The position numbers and the translations under genes were made by a program. A DNA stretch of 7,553 nt from Pseudomonadota bacterium (lineage in GTDB: Bacteria; Pseudomonadota; Gammaproteobacteria; Steroidobacterales; Steroidobacteraceae), in the NCBI GenBank assembly GCA_023391335.1, contig JAEWBG010000104.1, forward strand, positions 1 through 7,553, in the 5' to 3' direction. The notes below the pieces were generated by a model. The model worked only from the letters and a program-made list of their open reading frames with translations. It did not search any database and was not told the DNA's origin. Below, one piece after another: positions 1-5,715 of this stretch; within the stretch, counting starts at the first letter, position 1, and each line of letters opens with the position of its first letter.

Positions 1-22
1 GGTACGGGTATGGCGGGAGATT

Positions 23-133
23 GGGAACGGGGACGGGGAACCCGGAACGGGAAACGGGAAACGTGGGTCGGGGTTCGTGGGTCGTGGGTCGGGGTTCGTG
101 GTTCGGGGATCGGGGATCGGGGTTCGCGGATCA
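23..133. repeat. Degenerate 7-nt tandem array (GGNTCGN / GGGAACG)
   Basis: About 16 consecutive heptamers can be laid end to end. The first half has units such as GGGAACG and GAAACGG; the second half has GGGTCGG, GGTTCGT and GGATCGG. The best-preserved copies are at 107-120 (GGATCGG twice). The same consensus, on the same strand, forms a cleaner array at 7411-7501. The array lies beyond the 3' end of the amidohydrolase gene. Reading frames through it are periodic and are not genes. Its function is unknown; it could be slipped-strand DNA or a remnant of a dispersed intergenic repeat family. Confidence 0.85.
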
Positions 134-135
134 AA

Positions 136-172
136 CTCCCTCCCCCTCGGTGGCGGAGGGTTGGGGAGAGGG
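136..172. repeat. GC-rich imperfect palindromic element
   Basis: A pyrimidine arm (CTCCCTCCCCCTC) is followed by a short centre and a purine arm (GAGGG, then GGGGAGAGGG). It folds as an imperfect hairpin, with CCCTC/GAGGG around a 7-nt loop and a second G-rich arm beyond a TT bulge. It lies about 75 nt downstream of the amidohydrolase stop and has no following T-tract on the minus strand, so it is not a canonical intrinsic terminator. It resembles palindromic units dispersed between genes in many GC-rich proteobacteria, which is recall and was not searched. Confidence 0.45.
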
Positions 173-247
173 TGAATGGTGTTATCCGCTAACTTTACCG
201 AACGAGCTAGCAGCCGTTTCGACAAGCTCAGCGCGAAGGGACAAGAC
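173..247. other. Gene-free intergenic stretch with dispersed-repeat-like sequence
   Basis: This contains CCGCTAACTTT, a loose match to the GCTAACC heptamer at the other end of the window. At about 217-240 it contains TTTCGACAAGCTCAGCGCG, which resembles a short dispersed intergenic repeat common in proteobacterial genomes (recall, not checked). I see no credible gene. With the two preceding entries, it completes the annotation of the region left of the amidohydrolase gene. Confidence 0.4.
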
Positions 248-1708
248 TTAGTCGCGCGCGACAGGTGTCGCGACCTCCAGCTGCCGCAGCAACTCATTCG
301 ATACGAAGTAGCGCCCCTTCGACAGCACGGAGTGCACGCTGCGTGCCGCACCAATGTCGCGGGAGGGATCTCGATCGAGAAACACGACGTCCGCGTCGAA
401 TCCGGGTGCGATGCGGCCTGTGTGTCTGCCGATTCCAAGAATGTCCGCGGCCTGCGAAGTTGCCATGTGCAGGACTGCCCAGATGGGAATGCCGGCTTGC
501 GCGTGCAGCGCCAATTCGCGCGCGTAGAACCAAGAGCCGCCATGACCGTCTGTCCCGATCATCATTTTCGCGCCGGCCTCGTACAGTCTGCGCGCGAATT
601 GCAGCACTTTGGGCATGATTGCCCGCGCGCGGATAAAGTCGTCGGGAGTCCAACCTGTGCTGCTAAGACGCAATCCTGTGAGTGCCGATTCGAGAGTCTT
701 GGGATCTTCATAGCGGCGAAACTCGGCAGGATACGCGCGGTTGAGATTGTCGGAGTTATAGACAATCTCGTTCACGACAAGCGTCAGATTCAGCGCGATC
801 TTTTTCTCTACGATTAGGTGGATCATCTCTCGTATGCGTGGACCGTCGTAGTCAGCGAGTTCATACCAGCGATACATGAACTTTGAGTCTGCACCGAGTT
901 CCGAAATGTACGTCGCACGCTGTTGTGGCTCGAGCAAATCGGGACTCGTCGCCAACGCATGTTCAAGACCATCGATGCCAAGCTGCGCCGCCCGTGTCCA
1001 ACTCACCTTGTTTAGATGTGCGATCGCTTTGAGTCCGTGCTGATGTGCGACTCGGATGCCCCTCGCGACTTCTTCTTCGGTGAGCTCCGAGTAGAGCTTG
1101 AAATACTTCATTCCCAGTTGGGCCTGATGCGCAGCCTCCGCTTGCCACTCATCTTCGGTGCGCGGATAAACGAAGTAGGGAGGATCGAACGGCGGAGGTT
1201 CCACAATCGCCCCTGCACTCAACGCGTCGGGTCCGATCCACTGGCCGTTTGCCACCATCTGTTCGTAGCGAGCATTGGCGGCCGTTTCTCCGCCCGGATT
1301 GCGAACTGTAGTGACGCCGTAGGCTAGTGCGATCCGGCCGTAGCGTTGGGAGATTGCATCGTCGCTCTTGAAAGTGATCGAAGGTATGCCGTCGCGAACC
1401 TGAACGACTTGCGGTCCCAAGGTGATGTGCGCATGGGCATCGATGAAGCCGGGCAGAGCAAATCGGCCACCCATATTGTGAATGCGTGCTTTAGATTTGG
1501 CATTCGGAGTGCCAGTGCCGACTTCGACGATTTTTCGATCCGCGACCAGGATGTATGCGTTGGCTGTGCGGCCTTCTTTTTCTGGATCGAGAAGGACTAG
1601 GTTTGTATAAAGATCTAGTGTTGAGTGGCTCGCGTGTGAGTTCACGCTAAGGAGCAACGTAGTCGTGGCGAATGCAAAGAGAAATACAATGCGCGCGATA
1701 CGAACCAT
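248..1708 (-). CDS. Exported metal-dependent amidohydrolase (imidazolonepropionase-like)
   Basis: The 486-aa product has an N-terminal export signal: a basic start (MVRIAR), a hydrophobic core at about 7-21 and an AxA-like end near residue 26. It is therefore probably periplasmic. The mature part shows the amidohydrolase pattern: an HxH pair at H92/H94 in a GFIDAHAH context, a likely carboxylated lysine at K204 (FKLY), H231 (AHLN), H250 (GLEHA) and D387 (MIGTDGHGG). The C-terminal GxIAPGFDADVVFLD stretch is typical of imidazolonepropionase-like hydrolases and related prolidase-type enzymes. The ligand set suggests a binuclear metal site hydrolysing a cyclic amide, dipeptide or similar bond, but the substrate cannot be read from sequence. 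The ATG is chosen because GGAG sits 6 nt upstream and the signal peptide follows at once. The gene is divergent from an ECF sigma gene across a 112-bp gap with a shared palindrome. Confidence 0.9.
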   Translation of the reverse strand: MVRIARIVFLFAFATTTLLLSVNSHASHSTLDLYTNLVLLDPEKEGRTANAYILVADRKIVEVGTGTPNAKSKARIHNMGGRFALPGFIDAHAHITLGPQVVQVRDGIPSITFKSDDAISQRYGRIALAYGVTTVRNPGGETAANARYEQMVANGQWIGPDALSAGAIVEPPPFDPPYFVYPRTEDEWQAEAAHQAQLGMKYFKLYSELTEEEVARGIRVAHQHGLKAIAHLNKVSWTRAAQLGIDGLEHALATSPDLLEPQQRATYISELGADSKFMYRWYELADYDGPRIREMIHLIVEKKIALNLTLVVNEIVYNSDNLNRAYPAEFRRYEDPKTLESALTGLRLSSTGWTPDDFIRARAIMPKVLQFARRLYEAGAKMMIGTDGHGGSWFYARELALHAQAGIPIWAVLHMATSQAADILGIGRHTGRIAPGFDADVVFLDRDPSRDIGAARSVHSVLSKGRYFVSNELLRQLEVATPVARD

Positions 1709-1714
1709 TGGACA

Positions 1715-1718
1715 CTCC
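1715..1718 (-). promoter_or_regulatory. Ribosome binding site of the amidohydrolase gene
   Basis: On the minus strand GGAG lies 6 nt before the ATG at 1708. It supports this start over internal ones. By contrast, the divergent sigma gene has no such site. Confidence 0.65.
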
Positions 1719-1745
1719 AGGCTGTGATGAGTCGTTCAGCACCAG

Positions 1746-1813
1746 CAGTCAGAATTCGTATGCGATTCCTTACAACTATTTCGTTGTAAGAAACGTCACG
1801 CCGGCGGGACTAG
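1746..1813. promoter_or_regulatory. Candidate divergent ECF-type promoter pair
   Basis: On the plus strand TGTAAG (1785-1790) is followed after 17 nt by GACTAG (1808-1813). On the minus strand the other palindrome arm gives TGTAAG (1774-1769), followed after 18 nt by GACTG (1750-1746). Both have the size of an ECF -35/-10 pair and point towards the flanking genes. The predicted plus-strand start falls at about 1819-1821, at the sigma ATG. The predicted minus-strand start falls about 30 nt before the amidohydrolase ATG, leaving room for its GGAG. The motif spacing is seen directly; the promoter role is inferred. Self-regulation by the adjacent sigma would be typical for ECF factors. Confidence 0.4.
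1769..1790. promoter_or_regulatory. Perfect 8+8 palindrome in the divergent intergenic gap
   Basis: CTTACAAC, a 6-nt centre (TATTTC) and GTTGTAAG form a perfect inverted repeat. It extends to 11+11 with one mismatch at 1766-1793. It could be an operator for a dimeric regulator, or the two arms could be overlapping -35 elements of opposed promoters. A terminator is unlikely because it lies upstream of both genes. Confidence 0.6.
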
Positions 1814-1820
1814 TCCCCTA

Positions 1821-2306
1821 ATGGACGCCGAATCAGTCATCGTGCAGTTCGAGCCGGCATTGGCCCGCGTCGTGACATCGTACGAGCGGGATCAATCTCT
1901 ACAGGATGATCTATTGCAGGAGGTGCTGATCGCCGTGCTCACCTCGCTGGAGCGCCTCGAAGATCCCGGCAAGCTCAAGCAGTTCGTGTTTCGAATCGCA
2001 CACAATCGTTGCGTGAGTCACGTCGCCAAACGTATGCGCGAGCGCACGAGTGAGTTGCCCTTGGAGGATCAAGTTTGTGAGGCTCCTCGCTATGAGGACG
2101 CTTTGCTCAGCGCCCAGCGCAGTGATCGAGTTCTGGACGCAGTGAGGCGGCTGGAGCTGCCGTATCGGCAAGTCATCACGTTGCTCCTCGAAGATATGAG
2201 TTACGCAGAGATCGCCGAGTCGCTGGGTATCAGCATCGCGAACGTCGGTGTACGCGCGAACCGTGCCAAGCAACAACTCAAGGCAATGCTTAGCCATGAA
2301 CGATGA
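1821..2306 (+). CDS. ECF (group 4) RNA polymerase sigma factor
   Basis: The 161-aa protein has the two-domain architecture of an ECF sigma factor. Region 2 spans about residues 8-72 (FEPALARVV, DDLLQEVLIAVLTSLERL, FVFRIAHNRCVSHVAKR), and region 4 spans about 106-157 (LELPYRQVITLLLEDMSYAEIAESLGIS, then the helix-turn-helix recognition part NVGVRANRAKQQLK). It directs RNA polymerase to a small set of promoters. The downstream membrane gene overlaps it by 11 bp, matching the usual sigma/anti-sigma arrangement, so an envelope or stress signal is likely. I see no Shine-Dalgarno before the ATG at 1821, and the candidate promoter predicts a transcript starting almost at that ATG, so the mRNA may be leaderless. 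The length is normal. I cannot assign the ECF subgroup. Confidence 0.92.
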   Translation: MDAESVIVQFEPALARVVTSYERDQSLQDDLLQEVLIAVLTSLERLEDPGKLKQFVFRIAHNRCVSHVAKRMRERTSELPLEDQVCEAPRYEDALLSAQRSDRVLDAVRRLELPYRQVITLLLEDMSYAEIAESLGISIANVGVRANRAKQQLKAMLSHER

Positions 2307-2916
2307 ATTTCTGCATCAGCTTCGCAATACGTGGCACTCGCAGGCGCATGATACGGAGGCCGTCTTAGCGCGTTTGCGGCGTCGCCGTTGGGCTCCGCAT
2401 TTGGCGTTGGCCGGCCAAGTGGTCGGCTGCCTGCTAGCCCTCACGACGGGTGTGTGGTTCGCTTGGATGGCAGTCTCTGTTCCCGAGCAACGCGTCTTAT
2501 TTGCGCTTAGCGCAGCTGTGATGCTGATCGTTGTGCCACCGCTGTGCTGGATGAGTATGGTGGTGCGTCGTTCGGTGCTCGGATGGTACGACGAGACCCC
2601 GCAATCGCTTTTGCTTACCGGAATTCGTCGTGCGGACGCTTTGATGCAAGCGCTGCGGCTTGCTCGTTGGCACGTGGCGGTGATTGGTGCATTTGTCGCA
2701 GTGCTGTGGGCATGTCAGTTCCTGGGTCTGATTCATGCCGTTCGTTTTCTAGTTTTCTACACGGCGATCTGCTTGCTGGCCGGTACGAGTGGTTTGGTCT
2801 GGATACGCGTCCGCAGTGGTCGCGCTCGCAGTGAGCGCGAGGCATGCATGCGCCTGCTGCAGATGCTGCAAGTAGACGAGAAGGGCGATGATAATGCTTC
2901 GTCGCCCCCAACCTGA
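2296..2916 (+). CDS. Four-helix membrane protein, probable anti-sigma partner
   Basis: The 206-aa product has a soluble basic N-terminus (residues 1-35, with an RLRRRR cluster) and four hydrophobic helices at about 36-60, 67-91, 125-146 and 150-170. A charged C-terminal tail (about 171-206) follows. I recognise no named domain. The ATG at 2296 is chosen because it overlaps the sigma stop by 11 bp, implying translational coupling. The more upstream GTG at 2248 would add 16 residues out of context inside the sigma gene. In two-gene ECF operons this position is normally held by a membrane anti-sigma factor whose cytosolic N-terminus binds the sigma. The 35-residue N-terminus is short for a zinc-binding anti-sigma domain, and no HxxxCxxC motif is visible. 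The role is therefore inferred from context. Confidence 0.8.
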   Translation: MNDEFLHQLRNTWHSQAHDTEAVLARLRRRRWAPHLALAGQVVGCLLALTTGVWFAWMAVSVPEQRVLFALSAAVMLIVVPPLCWMSMVVRRSVLGWYDETPQSLLLTGIRRADALMQALRLARWHVAVIGAFVAVLWACQFLGLIHAVRFLVFYTAICLLAGTSGLVWIRVRSGRARSEREACMRLLQMLQVDEKGDDNASSPPT

Positions 2917-2933
2917 CTCCGTCGAGGACGGGG
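2917..2933. terminator. Weak hairpin just after the membrane-protein stop
   Basis: CTCCGTC, loop GAG, GACGGGG makes a 7-bp stem with one G-T pair immediately after the stop codon. No T-run follows, so intrinsic termination is doubtful. Confidence 0.25.
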
Positions 2934-2952
2934 GAACGGAAAGGATCTGCAC

Positions 2953-3034
2953 TCTTCTTTGTGCTCCTTGTCTCTCTTTGTGCGCTTTGTGTTCGTCTGT
3001 TGCTTCTGCTCCGTGTTCTCCGTGTCCTCCGTGT
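2953..3034 (-). repeat. 9-nt-period repeat tract (ACACGGAGN / ACAAAGNNN)
   Basis: On the minus strand three exact-phase nonamers occur at 3034-3008 (ACACGGAGG, ACACGGAGA, ACACGGAGC). A diverged run of units containing ACAAAG or ACAAGG continues to about 2953. It lies in the convergent gap, about 20 nt beyond the ECF42 stop. A related copy follows the PIN gene at 6001-6032. Translations through it give repetitive charged peptides (TEDTE, KRTKRDKEHK types) and should not be called genes. The function is unknown. Confidence 0.7.
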
Positions 3035-3054
3035 GAAATCTTGAATACCCGCTT

Positions 3055-4278
3055 CTAACTTTCCGCAGCACGTTGCAAAAAAGCCCGAACCGCAGAATCG
3101 CGAGTGAGTGCGATCGCTGCTTCAAACGCCGATCGCGCTTCTTCCAACCGACTCAGCCGCTGCAAGATGAATCCGCGAGTTGCCCAGTACGACTGATGGG
3201 TTTCAGTTGCAGTATCTGACGCAAGCGCGTCGAGCAACTGCAATCCTCGTGCAGGTCCGTACGCTTCAGACACTGCAGCAGCGCGACCGAGCATCGCGCC
3301 GAACGTGGGTGCAATTCGAATCACGCCTTCATAGAGCAAAGCAATCGCGGCCCAGTCGACGGCATGGCCACGCATGCGTTCGACGTGAGCGGATTGGATC
3401 GCCGCCTCCAATTGAAATCGTCCGAGGCGATTCATCGGCGCGGCACGTGAGAGGAGGGCTTCTGCTTCGGTGATCTGCTCACGATTCCACTTCGAAACGT
3501 CCTGCGCGGAGATAGGCACGTATTCGCCCGCGCTTTCGCGGCGCGCGTTGCGGCGAGCTTCGCAATAGAGAAGGAGCGCGAGCAATCCGAGCGCCTCTGG
3601 TTCTGTTGGCAGCAACTCGACTGCGGTACGTGCGAGCCAGATCGCTTCGTCGGTAAGTTCAGAACGTTCGCTATCGGCGCCGTCGACATCTTCCCAACCG
3701 CGGCTGTAGATCGCATAGATCGCTTCCAGTACAGCGGACAACCGTGCGCTGAGTTGTTCGCCGCTAGGGACCTCGAATTCGATGCGAGTCTCGCGAATCT
3801 TGGTCTTCGCACGCGTGAGCCGTTGGCTCATGGTTGCCGAGGGAACGAGGAATGCTTGGGCGATGGAATCCACATCGAGTCCCAGCACCGTTTGCAACAT
3901 GAGAGGCGTATGGATGCGCGCGTCAATTGCAGGGTGCGCGCACACAAACAAGAGCTTCAATCGTTCGTCGGGGAATCGTGTCGTGAGAGTGAGTTCTTCG
4001 GCTTCATTGAGCAGCACGCGCATCGCTTGAGCGCTGGCATCACGAACTTGCGCGTGACGGATACGATCGATCAGCTTGTGCTTAGCCGCCTGCAATAACC
4101 AAGCTTCCGGATTGGAAGGGACGCCTTGTGTTGGCCAAGTGCGAAGGGCAGACATGATCGCTTCAGACAAAGCATCTTCAGCACTTGCAACATCGCGAAA
4201 GCGTGCGGCAAGAAAGGACACAAGGCGGCTGTACGAGTGCCGCGCAACCGCCTCGATCGCGCTTCGAGCATCAGACAT
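3055..4278 (-). CDS. ECF42-type sigma factor with long C-terminal extension
   Basis: The 407-aa protein joins an N-terminal ECF sigma core to a C-terminal helical/TPR-like extension. Region 2 is at about 10-75 (AEDALSEAIMSALRTWP, PEAWLLQAAKHKLIDRIR). The segment at 104-118 (DERLKLLFVCAHPAI) and 141-161 (QAFLVPSATMSQRLTRAKTKI) is the region 4 part typical of ECF42. The extension carries LEAIYAIYSRGW (184-195), LLPTEPEALGLLALLL (222-237) and LGRFQLEAAIQSAH (285-298), all family hallmarks. In known ECF42 proteins the extension is needed for activity, and the neighbours encode DGPF/YciI proteins, as here. The start at 4278 gives an 8-bp overlap with the YciI gene. A TTG-initiated form from 4347 would add 23 unrelated residues read from inside that gene and is rejected. 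No anti-sigma gene is visible, as expected for this group. Confidence 0.93.
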   Translation of the reverse strand: MSDARSAIEAVARHSYSRLVSFLAARFRDVASAEDALSEAIMSALRTWPTQGVPSNPEAWLLQAAKHKLIDRIRHAQVRDASAQAMRVLLNEAEELTLTTRFPDERLKLLFVCAHPAIDARIHTPLMLQTVLGLDVDSIAQAFLVPSATMSQRLTRAKTKIRETRIEFEVPSGEQLSARLSAVLEAIYAIYSRGWEDVDGADSERSELTDEAIWLARTAVELLPTEPEALGLLALLLYCEARRNARRESAGEYVPISAQDVSKWNREQITEAEALLSRAAPMNRLGRFQLEAAIQSAHVERMRGHAVDWAAIALLYEGVIRIAPTFGAMLGRAAAVSEAYGPARGLQLLDALASDTATETHQSYWATRGFILQRLSRLEEARSAFEAAIALTRDSAVRAFLQRAAES

Positions 4279-4669
4279 CCCGATCGGGCAAGTGCACGCT
4301 GTTGGCCTGGAACTCTCGGGAGAGATCGGCAATGGGCCGAATCTCAACCGCGCCGTACGTCGAGGCCGGGCACTTCGCTGCCCACTCGAGCGCTACATCG
4401 AGCGAGGGCACATCCAAGATGATGAAACCGCCGAGTTGCTCCTTGGTGTCGGCATATGGCCCATCTTGTACGTGACGATTGCCGCCGCGAATCCGCACGG
4501 TGGTCGCCGTCGCACTCGGCTGCTGCAGTGGCGCTCCCGCCACCATCACGCCGGCTTCCAACAGTGACTGCTGATATTTACGCCATGGCGACCAGAATTC
4601 CTCATTCTCAGGATTCGAGCGCTCTGCGTAACCCTCTTCTGGTTCGTAGATCAACATTGCAAAGTGCAT
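4271..4669 (-). CDS. YciI/DGPF-family protein
   Basis: The 132-aa protein begins MHFAMLIYEPEEG and contains the family core DGPYADTKEQLGGF at 69-82, followed by a beta/helix segment (FIILDVPSLDVALEWAAKCP) and the VEIRPI end. This is the ferredoxin-like YCII-related fold found beside ECF42 sigma genes. The canonical DGPF reads DGPY here. The biochemical function of the family is not settled; a small-molecule or stress-related role is inferred. GGAG sits 6 nt before the ATG. The stop overlaps the sigma start by 8 bp, so the two are probably translationally coupled. The DUF899 gene ends 42 nt upstream. Confidence 0.93.
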   Translation of the reverse strand: MHFAMLIYEPEEGYAERSNPENEEFWSPWRKYQQSLLEAGVMVAGAPLQQPSATATTVRIRGGNRHVQDGPYADTKEQLGGFIILDVPSLDVALEWAAKCPASTYGAVEIRPIADLSREFQANSVHLPDRDV

Positions 4670-4675
4670 GCATTT

Positions 4676-4679
4676 CTCC
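4676..4679 (-). promoter_or_regulatory. Ribosome binding site of the YciI-family gene
   Basis: GGAG on the minus strand sits 6 nt before the ATG at 4669, in the 42-nt gap after the DUF899 stop. It gives this gene its own translation start within the operon. Confidence 0.6.
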
Positions 4680-4711
4680 AGATAGCTCGCTGCAATCGCC
4701 TCAATGATGAA

Positions 4712-5452
4712 CTAAGCGACGCTCTGTTCGTACTTGTCGTGATGACGTACCCATGCCATCGGCCACGGCAGTCCGGCCTCATCGCGACCTTTAGGCACTA
4801 GGTCGAGGAAGAAATAGGCCACTAACCCAGGCTCCAAACCGCGAGCGTACACAGAATAGGTGTGGAAGATCTCACCGTTCGCATCTTTGTAGAACACGCT
4901 CGCGCCGGGCGTTTCTTGAAACAATGCAGTCGGCACTTCGGGCGCAGGCTTACCAGTTTGTTCGTAGTTGTAGAACATCCGATTGCCTTCGACTTCCTCG
5001 GCAGAGAACGAGACGTGATAGTCGGTATTGAATGAAGTGTTAAACGACGACACCCACGGAAATTTCCAACCCATGCGACTCTTGAATGGCGCGATCTCCG
5101 CATAGCGTGCATGCGACACGGCGGCGAAGGAGACATCGCGCGCAGCGAGATGTGGGATCGATGCGTCGAAATAGTCGGCCAAGAATGAGCAGCTCGGGCA
5201 ACCTTCCTTCCATCCAGGCCCATACATAAAGTGATACACGATGAGCTGGCTGCGTTTGCCGAATAGATCCGCCAATGTCACCGCACCGTTTTGACCCTCG
5301 AATACATAGTTCCGATTGATCTTCACCCAGGGCAGATTGCGGCGTGCGGCTGCGAGCTCGTCGCGCTGCCGCGTGAGTTCCTTTTCTTTTTCCAGCAACG
5401 CTTTGCGAGCGCTCAGCCATTCTTCGGGTGATACGACGTTGGGTCGATTCAT
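4712..5452 (-). CDS. DUF899 family thioredoxin-like protein
   Basis: The 246-aa protein begins MNRPNVVSPEEWLSARKALL and has a charged helical N-terminus (about 8-40). A thioredoxin-like domain follows, with GWKEGCPSCSFLADYFD at 80-96 (CPSC, C85 and C88), then KFPWVSSFNTSFNTDY (130-145) and the closing WVRHHDKY (234-241). These are family signatures. The CxxC suggests redox chemistry on a thiol or peroxide substrate, but no reaction is established. The start at 5452 has GGAGA 6 nt upstream and overlaps the stop of the 49-aa gene by 4 bp (ATGA). The same frame remains open to 5782, but that extension crosses repeat-rich noncoding sequence and is rejected. The gene lies in one operon with the DGPF and ECF42 genes and is a plausible target of that sigma. 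Confidence 0.92.
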   Translation of the reverse strand: MNRPNVVSPEEWLSARKALLEKEKELTRQRDELAAARRNLPWVKINRNYVFEGQNGAVTLADLFGKRSQLIVYHFMYGPGWKEGCPSCSFLADYFDASIPHLAARDVSFAAVSHARYAEIAPFKSRMGWKFPWVSSFNTSFNTDYHVSFSAEEVEGNRMFYNYEQTGKPAPEVPTALFQETPGASVFYKDANGEIFHTYSVYARGLEPGLVAYFFLDLVPKGRDEAGLPWPMAWVRHHDKYEQSVA

Positions 5453-5598
5453 GATGGATCTCCAGAACGATGGGAAAACAGGGAGCGCACGCGCGCGGCA
5501 AGCCGCGACCACCAGCGAGTGGGAACGGTGCACGCGCCACCGACCGCGGCGACGCTCGCCGCGATCGAGGCCGCGGTGCCTATACAAGCGGGACACAT
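5449..5598 (-). CDS. Small MCPAC-starting protein heading the operon
   Basis: This 49-aa gene is easily missed because of its length. The product starts MCPACIGTAASIAASVAAVG: a CPxC pair (C2, C5) directly followed by a small-residue hydrophobic helix to about residue 23, with a third cysteine at C23. A tryptophan/arginine-rich tail (TRWWSRLAARVRSLF) comes next. It looks like a tiny membrane-associated or redox-metal protein. The call rests on a perfect AGGAGG Shine-Dalgarno 7 nt before the ATG, an ATGA overlap with the DUF899 start, and position at the head of the operon. I recall similar MCPxC small hypothetical proteins near DUF899 genes but cannot verify that here. The alternative is a translational leader with no protein function. 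Confidence 0.72.
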   Translation of the reverse strand: MCPACIGTAASIAASVAAVGGACTVPTRWWSRLAARVRSLFSHRSGDPS

Positions 5599-5605
5599 GG
5601 CGATT

Positions 5606-5611
5606 CCTCCT
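5606..5611 (-). promoter_or_regulatory. AGGAGG ribosome binding site of the small gene
   Basis: A perfect AGGAGG sits on the minus strand 7 nt before the ATG at 5598. It is the strongest ribosome binding site in the window, and it marks the 49-aa gene as translated. Confidence 0.75.
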
Positions 5612-5627
5612 GAAGTTGCTTCGTTCT

Positions 5628-5657
5628 AAAGACGGGCGAGGAGGGCGTGAGCAGACA
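5628..5657 (-). promoter_or_regulatory. Candidate ECF42-like promoter of the operon
   Basis: On the minus strand TGTCTG (5657-5652) is followed after 17 nt by CGTCTTT (5634-5628). Published ECF42 promoters in Streptomyces have TGTCGA-like -35 and CGA/TC-like -10 elements. The match here is four of six in the -35 plus CGTC in the -10. The predicted start would leave a leader of about 20-25 nt, enough for the AGGAGG site. It is a weak match and speculative without more promoters from the same genome. Confidence 0.3.
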
Positions 5658-5715
5658 AGTGAGGGGGAATTTCTTGGGGACTGGGGATTCGGGAAGAGAC
5701 ACCGCGCCACGGCTG

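Noticed and set aside
10..251. Two overlapping plus-strand frames at the left edge
   Set aside because: They are repetitive translations of the 7-nt array (RGSW, VGRG patterns) with no ribosome site or domain.
176..817. 213-aa plus-strand frame antisense to the amidohydrolase
   Set aside because: It is a shadow of a gene with a full catalytic signature. Its composition is Cys/Arg-rich and it has no domain.
2248..2295. GTG-initiated 16-residue extension of the membrane protein
   Set aside because: It reads the sigma gene out of frame. ATG 2296 is the natural coupled start.
2757..3125. 122-aa minus-strand frame with TEDTENTE and KRTKRDKEHK repeats
   Set aside because: It is a translation of the 9-nt-period repeat plus antisense of two genes. 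A period of nine keeps frames open artificially.
4279..4347. 23-residue TTG-initiated extension of the ECF42 sigma
   Set aside because: It lies entirely inside the YciI gene and is unlike ECF sigma N-termini. ATG 4278 fits the family length and the overlap.
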